Positions 32,205 through 39,851 of a stretch of DNA of 43,984 nucleotides are shown piece after piece; within the stretch, counting starts at the first letter, position 1; every line of letters begins with the position of its first letter. The translations under genes were made by a program, and so were the position numbers. The DNA comes from an uncultured Flavobacteriales bacterium. Its GTDB lineage: Bacteria > Bacteroidota > Bacteroidia > Flavobacteriales_D > Crocinitomicaceae. Under the pieces are notes generated by a model, which was given only the letters and a program-made list of their open reading frames with translations, did not search any database and was not told where the DNA came from. Location: the NCBI GenBank assembly GCA_905478665.1, contig CAJQJL010000018.1, forward strand, positions 1 to 43,984. The letters are read 5' to 3'.

Positions 32205-32964
32205 AGCCCAAAAAATTCAAGGTCGCTTTGATAACTTCATTCGGTTGTTCTACATGTGCCATGTGACCACAATTGCTCAATTCTTTGTATGCAAAGCCAG
32301 CCTTCATTTGTGCAGCGCGCATTCTATCTACAGGAACGATTGAATCTTCAACTCCCTGAATCACTAAAATTCGGTCAGTCTTGTCAGTAACCAATTCAGA
32401 GAGGTCATTTCTTTTGCTCATTGCTATTGAAATTTCCGCAATTGACACTGCATTCATCGCTTCCGCCTCCTTGATTAAGCCTTGCACAGCTTCTGTATTT
32501 TTTTCGGGATCGAGAAAAAGATTTGGAATTGCTTCGTACAAAAACAACATCTTATTTCTCACCACAATTTCCGCAACACGTTTTCGATCACGCTGTTTCT
32601 TCATGTCATCCGACCAAAAATTTGAATTCATCAGCACCACCTTTTGACAGTTTTTGTCAATCTTAATTAACTCCAGTGCAACATATCCTCCCATAGAATG
32701 ACCTACAATATCGTAGCAATCTATATTTAACCTTTGCAAAGTATACTTCACGTATTCGGCCATTTCTTTCATTGACGAACACCCTTTTTTATCGTTCAAT
32801 GAACTTCCGTGACCAGGCAAGTCAATTCTGATTTGCGAAATATTTTCGGGAAAATCCAGAAAATCCCACATTGTCATTGATTCAAGAAAACCATGAAGAA
32901 AAACAACAGGATGACCTTTTCCAGACACACTGTAATTCAAGTATTGATCCCCTTCTCTAAGCAT
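32203..32964 (-). CDS. alpha/beta hydrolase
   Basis: The 253-residue enzyme has the oxyanion HGFLESMTMWD motif, IRIDLPGHGSS, and nucleophile Ser in VGHSMGGYVALEL. It also has a late acid in QGVEDSIVPVD and catalytic His in NCGHMAHVEQP. It resembles the esterase/BioH/MhpC group; the substrate is unknown. Its start overlaps the end of the aminopeptidase gene by 8 bp, indicating an operon. Confidence 0.9.
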   Translation of the reverse strand: MLREGDQYLNYSVSGKGHPVVFLHGFLESMTMWDFLDFPENISQIRIDLPGHGSSLNDKKGCSSMKEMAEYVKYTLQRLNIDCYDIVGHSMGGYVALELIKIDKNCQKVVLMNSNFWSDDMKKQRDRKRVAEIVVRNKMLFLYEAIPNLFLDPEKNTEAVQGLIKEAEAMNAVSIAEISIAMSKRNDLSELVTDKTDRILVIQGVEDSIVPVDRMRAAQMKAGFAYKELSNCGHMAHVEQPNEVIKATLNFLG

Positions 32965-34249
32965 TCATTTTTTCTTCTATTTCCTCCGCTTCAATTGGAA
33001 TACTTCTCATTAAGTTTAATGGCGCTCCAGACTCTTGAACAACCAAATCATCTTCCAAGCGAATACCCAAACCTTCCTCTGGAATATAAATCCCAGGCTC
33101 ACAAGTAAAGGCCATTCCAGCCTGAATTGGTTCATTCCATAAACCAACATCATGTGTATCTAATCCAATAAAATGAGAAGTTCCATGCATGAAATACTTC
33201 TTAAATGCTGGCCAATCTGGATTTTGATTCTTTATATCTGTCTGGTCAATTAGTTTTAACTTCAACAACTCGCTTTCCATCAACTTCCCAACCTCTGTAT
33301 GGTAATCTTTCAACATGGTTCCTGGAACGAGCAATTTTTCTGCTTCTCTTTTTACATGAAGCACAGAGTCGTATACTTCACGTTGGCGTTGTGTAAAACG
33401 ACCACTAACAGGGATAGATCGCGTAAGATCAGAAGCATAATTTGCGTACTCGGCACCTACATCCAGGAGAATAACATCTCCGTCCATGCATTGAGCATTA
33501 TTCTCAATGTAATGTAGTACGCACGCGTTTTTCCCCGAAGCAACAATTGGCGTATAAGCGAAACCTCTCGATCGATTTCTAACAAACTCATGAATCAGTT
33601 CAGCCTCAATTTCATATTCCCAAACACCAGGCTTTATGAATTCCAATAAGCGCTCAATTCCCATCTTTGTTATATCGCAGGCTTGCTGCATTAACTTCAC
33701 TTCAACAGGGTGCTTTATAGATCGAATGCGATGCATTATTGGTGCACTTTTATGCACTTGATGCCCTGGGTATTCTTTTTTAATTCGCTTGATAAATCGA
33801 TCTTCACGCGTTTGAACTGTCGTGTCCGCTCTGAGGTGTTCGTTTGTGTTTAAATAAATAACATCCACTTCAGCCATCATCTCTTTAAAAATGCGCTCAA
33901 ACTGGTCTAGCCAATAAACTGTTTTAATTCCTGAAACTTCAAAAGCTTGCTTTTTATCCAATTTAGCTCCCTCCCACACAGCAATGTGTTCATTTGTTTC
34001 TTTCAAGAAAAGCACTTCACGATGCGCTTCATTTTTTGAAGATGGTGAAATCACTAGAATACTTTCCTCCTGATCGACACCAGAAAGGTGAAAAATATCT
34101 CTGTGCTGTTCGAACGGCATAGAACTGTCGGCGCTAATAGGATAAATGTCATTTGAATTGAACACAGCTAAGGCAGCACTCTTCATTTTCGCACTAAAGT
34201 TCTTTCTGTTTCTAATGAATAGCTCATTATCTATTTTTTCATACTTCAT
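32957..34249 (-). CDS. aminopeptidase P family (M24B) Xaa-Pro peptidase
   Basis: The 430-residue enzyme has an N-terminal creatinase-like domain and a C-terminal pita-bread domain with the five metal ligands: Asp263 and Asp274 (LLDVGAEYANYASDLTR), His359 (HGTSHFIGLDTHD), Glu384 (CEPGIYIP) and Glu399 (IRLEDD). It removes N-terminal residues preceding proline. Length and motifs fit PepP of Bacteroidota. It is followed by an overlapping hydrolase gene. Confidence 0.93.
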   Translation of the reverse strand: MKYEKIDNELFIRNRKNFSAKMKSAALAVFNSNDIYPISADSSMPFEQHRDIFHLSGVDQEESILVISPSSKNEAHREVLFLKETNEHIAVWEGAKLDKKQAFEVSGIKTVYWLDQFERIFKEMMAEVDVIYLNTNEHLRADTTVQTREDRFIKRIKKEYPGHQVHKSAPIMHRIRSIKHPVEVKLMQQACDITKMGIERLLEFIKPGVWEYEIEAELIHEFVRNRSRGFAYTPIVASGKNACVLHYIENNAQCMDGDVILLDVGAEYANYASDLTRSIPVSGRFTQRQREVYDSVLHVKREAEKLLVPGTMLKDYHTEVGKLMESELLKLKLIDQTDIKNQNPDWPAFKKYFMHGTSHFIGLDTHDVGLWNEPIQAGMAFTCEPGIYIPEEGLGIRLEDDLVVQESGAPLNLMRSIPIEAEEIEEKMNA

Positions 34250-34314
34250 ATTGATTCAATTTTTGGAGTTTGAAAATTACATTTTTTCAATGAATGAGTC
34301 ACAACAAATAATAC

Positions 34315-34353
34315 CGTAAACAGTCAAATAATTCACATCGTAAATAGTTTACG
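34315..34353. promoter_or_regulatory. repeated CGTAAAyAGT boxes in a divergent promoter region
   Basis: CGTAAACAGT (34315-34324) and CGTAAATAGT (34339-34348) are 24 bp apart. The second is part of a palindrome CGTAAA-TAG-TTTACG (34339-34353). They lie between the aminopeptidase gene and the 106-residue protein gene and may be a regulator site. Confidence 0.3.
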
Positions 34354-34391
34354 TTCTGATATCTCAAATTTGGTCTATCAAACAAATAACT

Positions 34392-34712
34392 ATGAATACA
34401 TATATCAGAACAATCGAAGTAAACTCAATTCTTTTTGAATCTAACGATCCTGAGGTATTGGTAAAGGGAACAATCACAAAAGGTTACATGACTTTTGACA
34501 CAGATGTTATCATCTCGCATTCACAGTTAAACTGCCTGATCAATCAACTTCAGAAGCAAAACAACAACTTAGAGATGAGTGAATTACTGACTTCAGAAAG
34601 AATGTACAACGATGAGACATTGTACAGCGCAGAATTGTCTGCGATTTCCAATCGACGCGTTGACTTAGAGAATTTAACTGTAATGCAACCAGTCAAACAA
34701 ATTAGAGCATAA
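34392..34712 (+). CDS. small protein of unknown function
   Basis: The 106-residue protein has no signal peptide or membrane helix. It has an N-terminal beta-rich part and a central helix with a Gln/Asn run (INQLQKQNNNLEMSELL). It has a clear ATG after an AT-rich leader with repeated boxes, and no competing frame. No family recognised. Confidence 0.6.
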   Translation: MNTYIRTIEVNSILFESNDPEVLVKGTITKGYMTFDTDVIISHSQLNCLINQLQKQNNNLEMSELLTSERMYNDETLYSAELSAISNRRVDLENLTVMQPVKQIRA

Positions 34713-34829
34713 CTAATTTAGTTGCTCCTTTTGGCAACCTTTTAGGCACTTTTTACGTAATTTAGTTGTAACCTTTGCTTGTACTTAATTGTTTAAGCTT
34801 AGACAGACTTACGATAAACTACTGAAATT

Positions 34830-35477
34830 ATGATAAAGAAGGGATTATTTATATTGGGATTAACAGGGCTCACATTGAGTTCATGCATTGAGCATGAGGT
34901 CATTCCAGCTCCAGAACCTAAGGTTGATTTGGTATGTAGCTTTGAAGGAAACATTGGAGGTCAATTCGTAGAATATACAGAAAACGTTGATGGATACTAT
35001 GGTTATCCAAGTATCGCAAAGCAAACGGTAAGTTTGGTTACCGACGCTCAGTACTTTTTCGCAATGGTTTCTGATGACTTTACACCATTTGTTAAAATAG
35101 GAATGGGAAGTATTACTTGGAATTCTGGAAACGGTTCAGAAACACCATCTCTAAGTCTATTCAACGGCTTTTTTGCTGCAAATGATCTTCCTGATTATTC
35201 TGATCAAGCCTTTGATGGGTTTGAAGTTTCTTATCACCACATAAATGGTTCAACATGGACATCACTAGTAAAACCATGGCACGAAGCAACAAACACTGCA
35301 AATGGACCGAAAGTAGCATTCACGGGAATCAAACAAGAATCTGATGCTTCTGGTGATTACTCGCAATTCGTTTGTACTTTCGACAATGTTTGGTTGTACT
35401 ATACAGATCCTATCACGTCTGACACTGACTCGCTAATTATTACAGAAGCGATTTACCGAGGATGGTTTAAAAGATAG
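34830..35477 (+). CDS. lipoprotein of unknown function
   Basis: The 215-residue protein has a lipoprotein signal (ILGLTGLTLSSCIEHEVIP; lipid Cys at 19). The beta-rich mature part (VDLVCSFEGNIGGQFVEYTE, SDDFTPFVKIGMGS) resembles secreted beta-sandwich lipoproteins of Bacteroidota, but no named family is recognised. It is separated by 44 bp from the next gene, so co-transcription is possible. Confidence 0.75.
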   Translation: MIKKGLFILGLTGLTLSSCIEHEVIPAPEPKVDLVCSFEGNIGGQFVEYTENVDGYYGYPSIAKQTVSLVTDAQYFFAMVSDDFTPFVKIGMGSITWNSGNGSETPSLSLFNGFFAANDLPDYSDQAFDGFEVSYHHINGSTWTSLVKPWHEATNTANGPKVAFTGIKQESDASGDYSQFVCTFDNVWLYYTDPITSDTDSLIITEAIYRGWFKR

Positions 35478-35521
35478 AAATCAATCGTACGCTAGGCTTT
35501 GAAATTGACACTACATCCTGA

Positions 35522-36220
35522 ATGAGTCAAAGCTTAAAAATAGCCATTGTAGGCGACTATAACTTCACCTACAATTCACATCACGCCACGAATTTGGCGA
35601 TAGATCATTCGTCTCAATTTTTAGATATTGACGTAAATTATTACTGGATTAAGCTGAATGAGGTTGTCAAATTCAGACCTCAACAATTTCAGCAATACGA
35701 CGGTATCTGGATTGCGCCAGGTCCAATTCGAAATCCATTTTTTCTCCATGGAATTATCAAGGAAATAATCGGAAAATCTATCCCCACATTGGTTACAGGT
35801 GATGGTTACAAAACCCTTCTGGAAGTATTAATTAGTACTTATCAATTAAACACAAAGAACGAAAAACTGATTTCCGATAATCTGGTTGATGGAGAACAAT
35901 TCGAAAAAATTATCCTTGCTCCAAACTCAGCAGAATTCATTCAATTGTATGAGAACTATTCAAATGTTGAATTGACTTCTACGCGCTATAGTATGTATCC
36001 ACAACTAATTAGTTTGTTACAAGATGACATTGCGGATATCGAAGCCTACAACCAGTTTGAGGATCCTGAGGTGATTAGCTTAAAAAATCATGATTTCTTT
36101 ATCGGTTGCGGCTTTTGTCCACAAATATCGTCAACACGTGAAATTCCTCATCCGATCATTTATACGTTCATGAAAGCTTGTTTGCTATCTCTTGAAAAAA
36201 ACGTTTCAAAAACGGCATAG
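35522..36220 (+). CDS. CTP-synthase-type glutamine amidotransferase homologue lacking the nucleophile
   Basis: The 232-residue protein resembles the glutaminase half of CTP synthase and the stand-alone 'CTP synthase C-terminal region-related' proteins. It shows IAIVGDYNFTYNSHHATN, then YDGIWIAPGPI, IPTLVTGDGYKTLLEVL and a late ISSTREIPHPIIYTF. In the family the nucleophile elbow is about G-T-C-G-G (Cys, or Sec in related proteins). Here it is V-T-G-D-G (Gly93), so the catalytic Cys is absent. The late His is present but the following Glu is not. It is probably a non-hydrolytic binding protein. Confidence 0.65.
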   Translation: MSQSLKIAIVGDYNFTYNSHHATNLAIDHSSQFLDIDVNYYWIKLNEVVKFRPQQFQQYDGIWIAPGPIRNPFFLHGIIKEIIGKSIPTLVTGDGYKTLLEVLISTYQLNTKNEKLISDNLVDGEQFEKIILAPNSAEFIQLYENYSNVELTSTRYSMYPQLISLLQDDIADIEAYNQFEDPEVISLKNHDFFIGCGFCPQISSTREIPHPIIYTFMKACLLSLEKNVSKTA

Positions 36221-36221
36221 A

Positions 36222-36704
36222 TTAGAGCAATCCGTCATTCTTTTTGGCTGCCTCGCGTTCCATTTCAAATACTTCATCAACTAGTAAATTTTCTCCATCC
36301 GCGACATTAAACGCCAATTGATCTGCACGTTCATTTTCTGGATGTCCAGCATGGCCTTTAACCCAATGATAGTTGATCTTAAACTTTGGATGTACTTTTA
36401 GATATCGTCGCCATAAATCGGCATTCTTCTTCCCCTTAAAGTTCTTTTTTTGCCAACCAAACACCCATCCCTTAACAATGGCATCTATTACATACTTTGA
36501 ATCTGAGTACAGATTGACTTCGTATTTGTTTGTTTTTAAGGTTTCCAGCGCAACAATCACTCCCAAAAGCTCCATTCGATTATTTGTGGTCATACGGAAT
36601 CCTTGGGCTAGTTCTTTCTCCTTCCCATTAAAGCGCATCACTACTCCATACCCTCCTCTTCCAGGGTTTCCCTTTGCAGAACCATCTGTAAATATCTCTA
36701 CCAT
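36222..36704 (-). CDS. rnhA: ribonuclease HI
   Basis: The 160-residue enzyme has the catalytic residues Asp7 (IFTDGSAKGNPG), Glu45 (NNRMELLGV), Asp68 (YSDSKYVIDAI) and Asp128 (NERADQLA). His118 is in the flexible loop VKGHAGHPEN. It degrades RNA in RNA:DNA hybrids. Its stop is 1 bp from that of the convergent amidotransferase-like gene. Confidence 0.95.
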   Translation of the reverse strand: MVEIFTDGSAKGNPGRGGYGVVMRFNGKEKELAQGFRMTTNNRMELLGVIVALETLKTNKYEVNLYSDSKYVIDAIVKGWVFGWQKKNFKGKKNADLWRRYLKVHPKFKINYHWVKGHAGHPENERADQLAFNVADGENLLVDEVFEMEREAAKKNDGLL

Positions 36705-36759
36705 CCTATTGCTTTGTGCGAATATATCGAATTAAATGTGTATCAAATTTAGATACTTT

Positions 36760-36811
36760 GGAAACTTTTTTACACTTTTTCGTTTCCATAGTTTATTTTT
36801 ATTTACATTTG
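36760..36811 (+). promoter_or_regulatory. tetR operator-like inverted repeat and near-leaderless promoter
   Basis: GGAAAC-N16-GTTTCC (36760-36787) is an inverted repeat in the divergent rnhA-tetR gap. TACATTTG at 36804-36811 is an exact -7 element only 4 bp before the tetR ATG at 36816, so the mRNA would be leaderless or nearly so. The repeat would cover the -33 region, fitting autorepression by the TetR protein. Confidence 0.45.
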
Positions 36812-36815
36812 CCGC

Positions 36816-37433
36816 ATGGATGAGAAGAAATTGGAAATTTTAGAGCGCGCATCAGCAGTCTACATGAAGTATGGGATAAAAACCGTAACAATGGATGATC
36901 TCGCTCGGGAACTTGGTATTTCAAAGAAAACGATCTATAAATATTTTGATGACAAAAATGATTTGGTTCGTTCGATCATTGAAATGAAAGTTTCCATGGA
37001 CGCTGCAATTTGCGTGAATTGCATGCAAAATTCAGAAAACGCGATTGACGACTTATTTAACCTAAGTAAATTGGTTGTTGAACATTTTAGCAATATTAAT
37101 CCTGCAGTTTTCTACGACTTGAGAAAATATCACCCAGATGCATGGGGAGTTATGGAAAAACATAAATGGGAGTTCGTTCAGTCGATGATTCAGGAAAACG
37201 TAGAACGCGGAATCAAGGAAAATATCTATCGCAAATCTCTACACCCAGAGATCATGTCGAGGTTATACGTATCATCAACAGACGCTATTTTAAATTCCAA
37301 TATTTTTCCATGGCCAGAATTCAAATTCCAAGAAGTCTTCATTGAAATGATTCACTTTCAGTTATACGGAATGGTGAATGATGAAGGGCGCAAATACTTA
37401 AAACAAAAATTACAAAATGAAACCAATGTATAA
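36816..37433 (+). CDS. TetR/AcrR family regulator of the efflux operon
   Basis: The 205-residue protein has an N-terminal TetR helix-turn-helix (MDDLARELGISKKTIYKYFD, residues 26-45) and a helical ligand-binding C-terminal domain. It is the first gene of the efflux operon and overlaps the tolC-like gene by up to 17 bp, so regulator and pump are co-expressed. The likely inducer is a pump substrate. Confidence 0.9.
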   Translation: MDEKKLEILERASAVYMKYGIKTVTMDDLARELGISKKTIYKYFDDKNDLVRSIIEMKVSMDAAICVNCMQNSENAIDDLFNLSKLVVEHFSNINPAVFYDLRKYHPDAWGVMEKHKWEFVQSMIQENVERGIKENIYRKSLHPEIMSRLYVSSTDAILNSNIFPWPEFKFQEVFIEMIHFQLYGMVNDEGRKYLKQKLQNETNV

Positions 37434-38760
37434 AATAATTGTATTAGGGCTTGGCCTTCTCACTTCAACACATGGATGGGGACAAGTAAACTCCTTCACG
37501 CTAGAAGAAGCAAAAGCCCACGCTCTTGAACATCACTTGGACATTATTAAATCACAGGGGAATGTAGACTTTGCACAGCAACAAATTGTAGAAACAAGAG
37601 GAATCGGTTTACCACAAATTGATTTCAGTGGTCAGTTCAATCACTTCATAAACATACCAGTTTCAGTTGTTGATGCATCATTATTCAATCCAGCGGCACC
37701 TCCAGGTGAAGTACTTGAATTCAGAATGGGGCAAGAGTTTAGCACATCAGGTACACTTCAGGTAAATCAGCTCATTTTCAACGGGTCATACATTGTTGGT
37801 CTACAAGCAATGAAATTTGTGAAACGCTTTCAGGAGTCAGCATATTTAGCGACAAAAGAGGATGTTGTTTTTAATGTTATTCAAGCTTACCAACTCGCAA
37901 CTATCGCGAAAGGAAATATCGTTTTTGCAGATTCAATGGTGATCCTTACAGAACAAATGGTTGAAGCACAACAGCATTATTTCGACCTTGATCTCATTCT
38001 TCAAGAAGACATTGATCAATTAAACTATTCTCTTCTGACTGCAAGAAATGCGGCTCTATCAGCTCATGTACAATACGAAAACGCATTGAACTTATTGAAA
38101 TTTTCAATGGGATATTCCATGTCAGAAGAAATTGAGATTTCAGAAAGCGCCGAACAACTTATTACCAAGACAAATTTGAGTTCTGGCGACATCAAGAACA
38201 ACTTACAATATTCACTGGCACAGCAGAACGTGACGCTGACAAAATTAGACGTAAAGAATACTAAGTTTGAGAACCTACCCTCTTTATACGCCTTCTTTTC
38301 ACAGGCCTACAATGCCTATCGAAATGAGTTCAATTTTTTTGCCGACGAACGATGGTACCCACAAACGGTTTGGGGTCTACAATTAAACGTTCCTATTTTC
38401 TCTGGACTTCAGCGTCATGCGCGTACGAAACAAAAGAAAATAAAGTTAATGCAGGATCAGAACGCCGTAGAACAACTAGAGCGTGCTCTTCAATTTCAGG
38501 AGATCCAAACAAAGAATAATTTGAGAGCTGCGAAAGATAAATTCGAACTTCAGTCGGATAATACAGCGCTTGCAAAAATGATCTATAAGAATGCTGTCGA
38601 GGTCAAAGAAATTGGCAAGGGTAACAGTATTACTGTGACACAGAAGCACAATCAAATGATGATGGCTCAAGCTCAATACTTAGGATCTCTTATGGAGCTC
38701 TTCCAGGCTCAGCTAGAACTGGACAAATTATACAATGAAATATTATCCAAGAACCAATAA
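37417..38760 (+). CDS. TolC-family outer-membrane efflux protein
   Basis: The 447-residue protein has a signal peptide (MYKIIVLGLGLLTSTHGWGQ). The TolC layout follows: two repeats of long helices and barrel strands (FTLEEAKAHALEHHLDIIKS, LQVNQLIFNGSYIVGLQAMK, QTVWGLQLNVPIFSG). It forms the outer-membrane exit duct. The first ATG (37417) or the third codon after it (37426) could start translation; both overlap the regulator gene. Confidence 0.9.
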   Translation: MKPMYKIIVLGLGLLTSTHGWGQVNSFTLEEAKAHALEHHLDIIKSQGNVDFAQQQIVETRGIGLPQIDFSGQFNHFINIPVSVVDASLFNPAAPPGEVLEFRMGQEFSTSGTLQVNQLIFNGSYIVGLQAMKFVKRFQESAYLATKEDVVFNVIQAYQLATIAKGNIVFADSMVILTEQMVEAQQHYFDLDLILQEDIDQLNYSLLTARNAALSAHVQYENALNLLKFSMGYSMSEEIEISESAEQLITKTNLSSGDIKNNLQYSLAQQNVTLTKLDVKNTKFENLPSLYAFFSQAYNAYRNEFNFFADERWYPQTVWGLQLNVPIFSGLQRHARTKQKKIKLMQDQNAVEQLERALQFQEIQTKNNLRAAKDKFELQSDNTALAKMIYKNAVEVKEIGKGNSITVTQKHNQMMMAQAQYLGSLMELFQAQLELDKLYNEILSKNQ

Positions 38761-38768
38761 ATAAAATA

Positions 38769-39827
38769 ATGAAATCAATAATTGCAAAAACACTTTTTAT
38801 TCTGCCTATCACATTGCTTCTGTCTGCATGTGGTGCTGAAGAAAAAACAAGTGAAGAAACCGAGGAGACTCAAATAGCCTTGGTGAATATCGAAAAAGTA
38901 GAACTTCAATCATTTGTACACGAAATTAGGGTTCAAGGAAATGTAGAAACGGATCAAGACATTTTGTTAAGCTCAGAAATGGGTGGTCTTATCACAAATG
39001 TCAATATGAAAGAAGGACAAAAAGTAAGCAAAGGACAAGTTATTGCCAGTGTAGATGCTTCTGTTCTTTCTTCAAACATGTTGGAGCTTAACACTCAATT
39101 GGAATATGCCGAATACATGCTCGAAAAGCAACTCGAACTGAACAAGAGAGGTGTGGGTTCTAAGTTTGATCTAGAAGCTGCTCAAAGTCAAGTAAACGCC
39201 CTTAAAGCAAGTCAAAATTCGCTTTCTACGCAACAAGGTAAGGCAACTATTCGCGCTCCTTTCTCAGGTGTTGTTGACCAGGTCTTTGCACGTCAAGGAC
39301 AAATGGCTGGACCAGCATCTCCGATTGTTCGCCTTGTGAACAATAAGACCGTAGACATTGTAGCCACCATTTCAGAAAAACATTTGGCTAACATTGAAGT
39401 AGGAACACCGATTCAGGTATCCTTTCCTAATTATAAGGACACTCTTATTGATTTGAAAGTAACCAACGTTGGTAATTACATAGAGCCAACAAATCGAACG
39501 TTCAGAATTATGTCAACTATTAAGAACAATAAACTGTTCCTTCCAAATATGCTGGCTGAAATTCGAATCACAGACCTTGCCGTTGACAATGGACTTGTCA
39601 TTTCTTCAAAGAGTATTCTCAAAGATCAGGACAATAAAGACTTTGTATACGTCGCGAAAAAAACGGAGGATGGACTCTATAAAGTTTCCAAAGTCAACAT
39701 TGTGGTCATCGCAAAATTTGAAGGTAAAGCACTTATTGAGCAATCAAAGAACATTAAGCCTGGACTAATGATTGTTGTTGAGGGAGCGAAAGGAATTACG
39801 GTCGGAGATATAGTGCGTAATAAATAA
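38769..39827 (+). CDS. RND periplasmic adaptor (membrane fusion protein), lipoprotein
   Basis: The 352-residue protein has a lipoprotein signal (FILPITLLLSACGAEE). The adaptor order follows: a lipoyl half (GLITNVNMKEGQKVSKGQVI), a short helical hairpin (about 100-155), the second lipoyl half (ATIRAPFSGVVDQVFARQGQ), and beta-barrel and membrane-proximal domains. It links the RND pump to the TolC duct. It lies 8 bp after the tolC-like gene. Confidence 0.92.
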   Translation: MKSIIAKTLFILPITLLLSACGAEEKTSEETEETQIALVNIEKVELQSFVHEIRVQGNVETDQDILLSSEMGGLITNVNMKEGQKVSKGQVIASVDASVLSSNMLELNTQLEYAEYMLEKQLELNKRGVGSKFDLEAAQSQVNALKASQNSLSTQQGKATIRAPFSGVVDQVFARQGQMAGPASPIVRLVNNKTVDIVATISEKHLANIEVGTPIQVSFPNYKDTLIDLKVTNVGNYIEPTNRTFRIMSTIKNNKLFLPNMLAEIRITDLAVDNGLVISSKSILKDQDNKDFVYVAKKTEDGLYKVSKVNIVVIAKFEGKALIEQSKNIKPGLMIVVEGAKGITVGDIVRNK

Positions 39828-39851
39828 TATAAGACCCAAATCTTTAATAAA

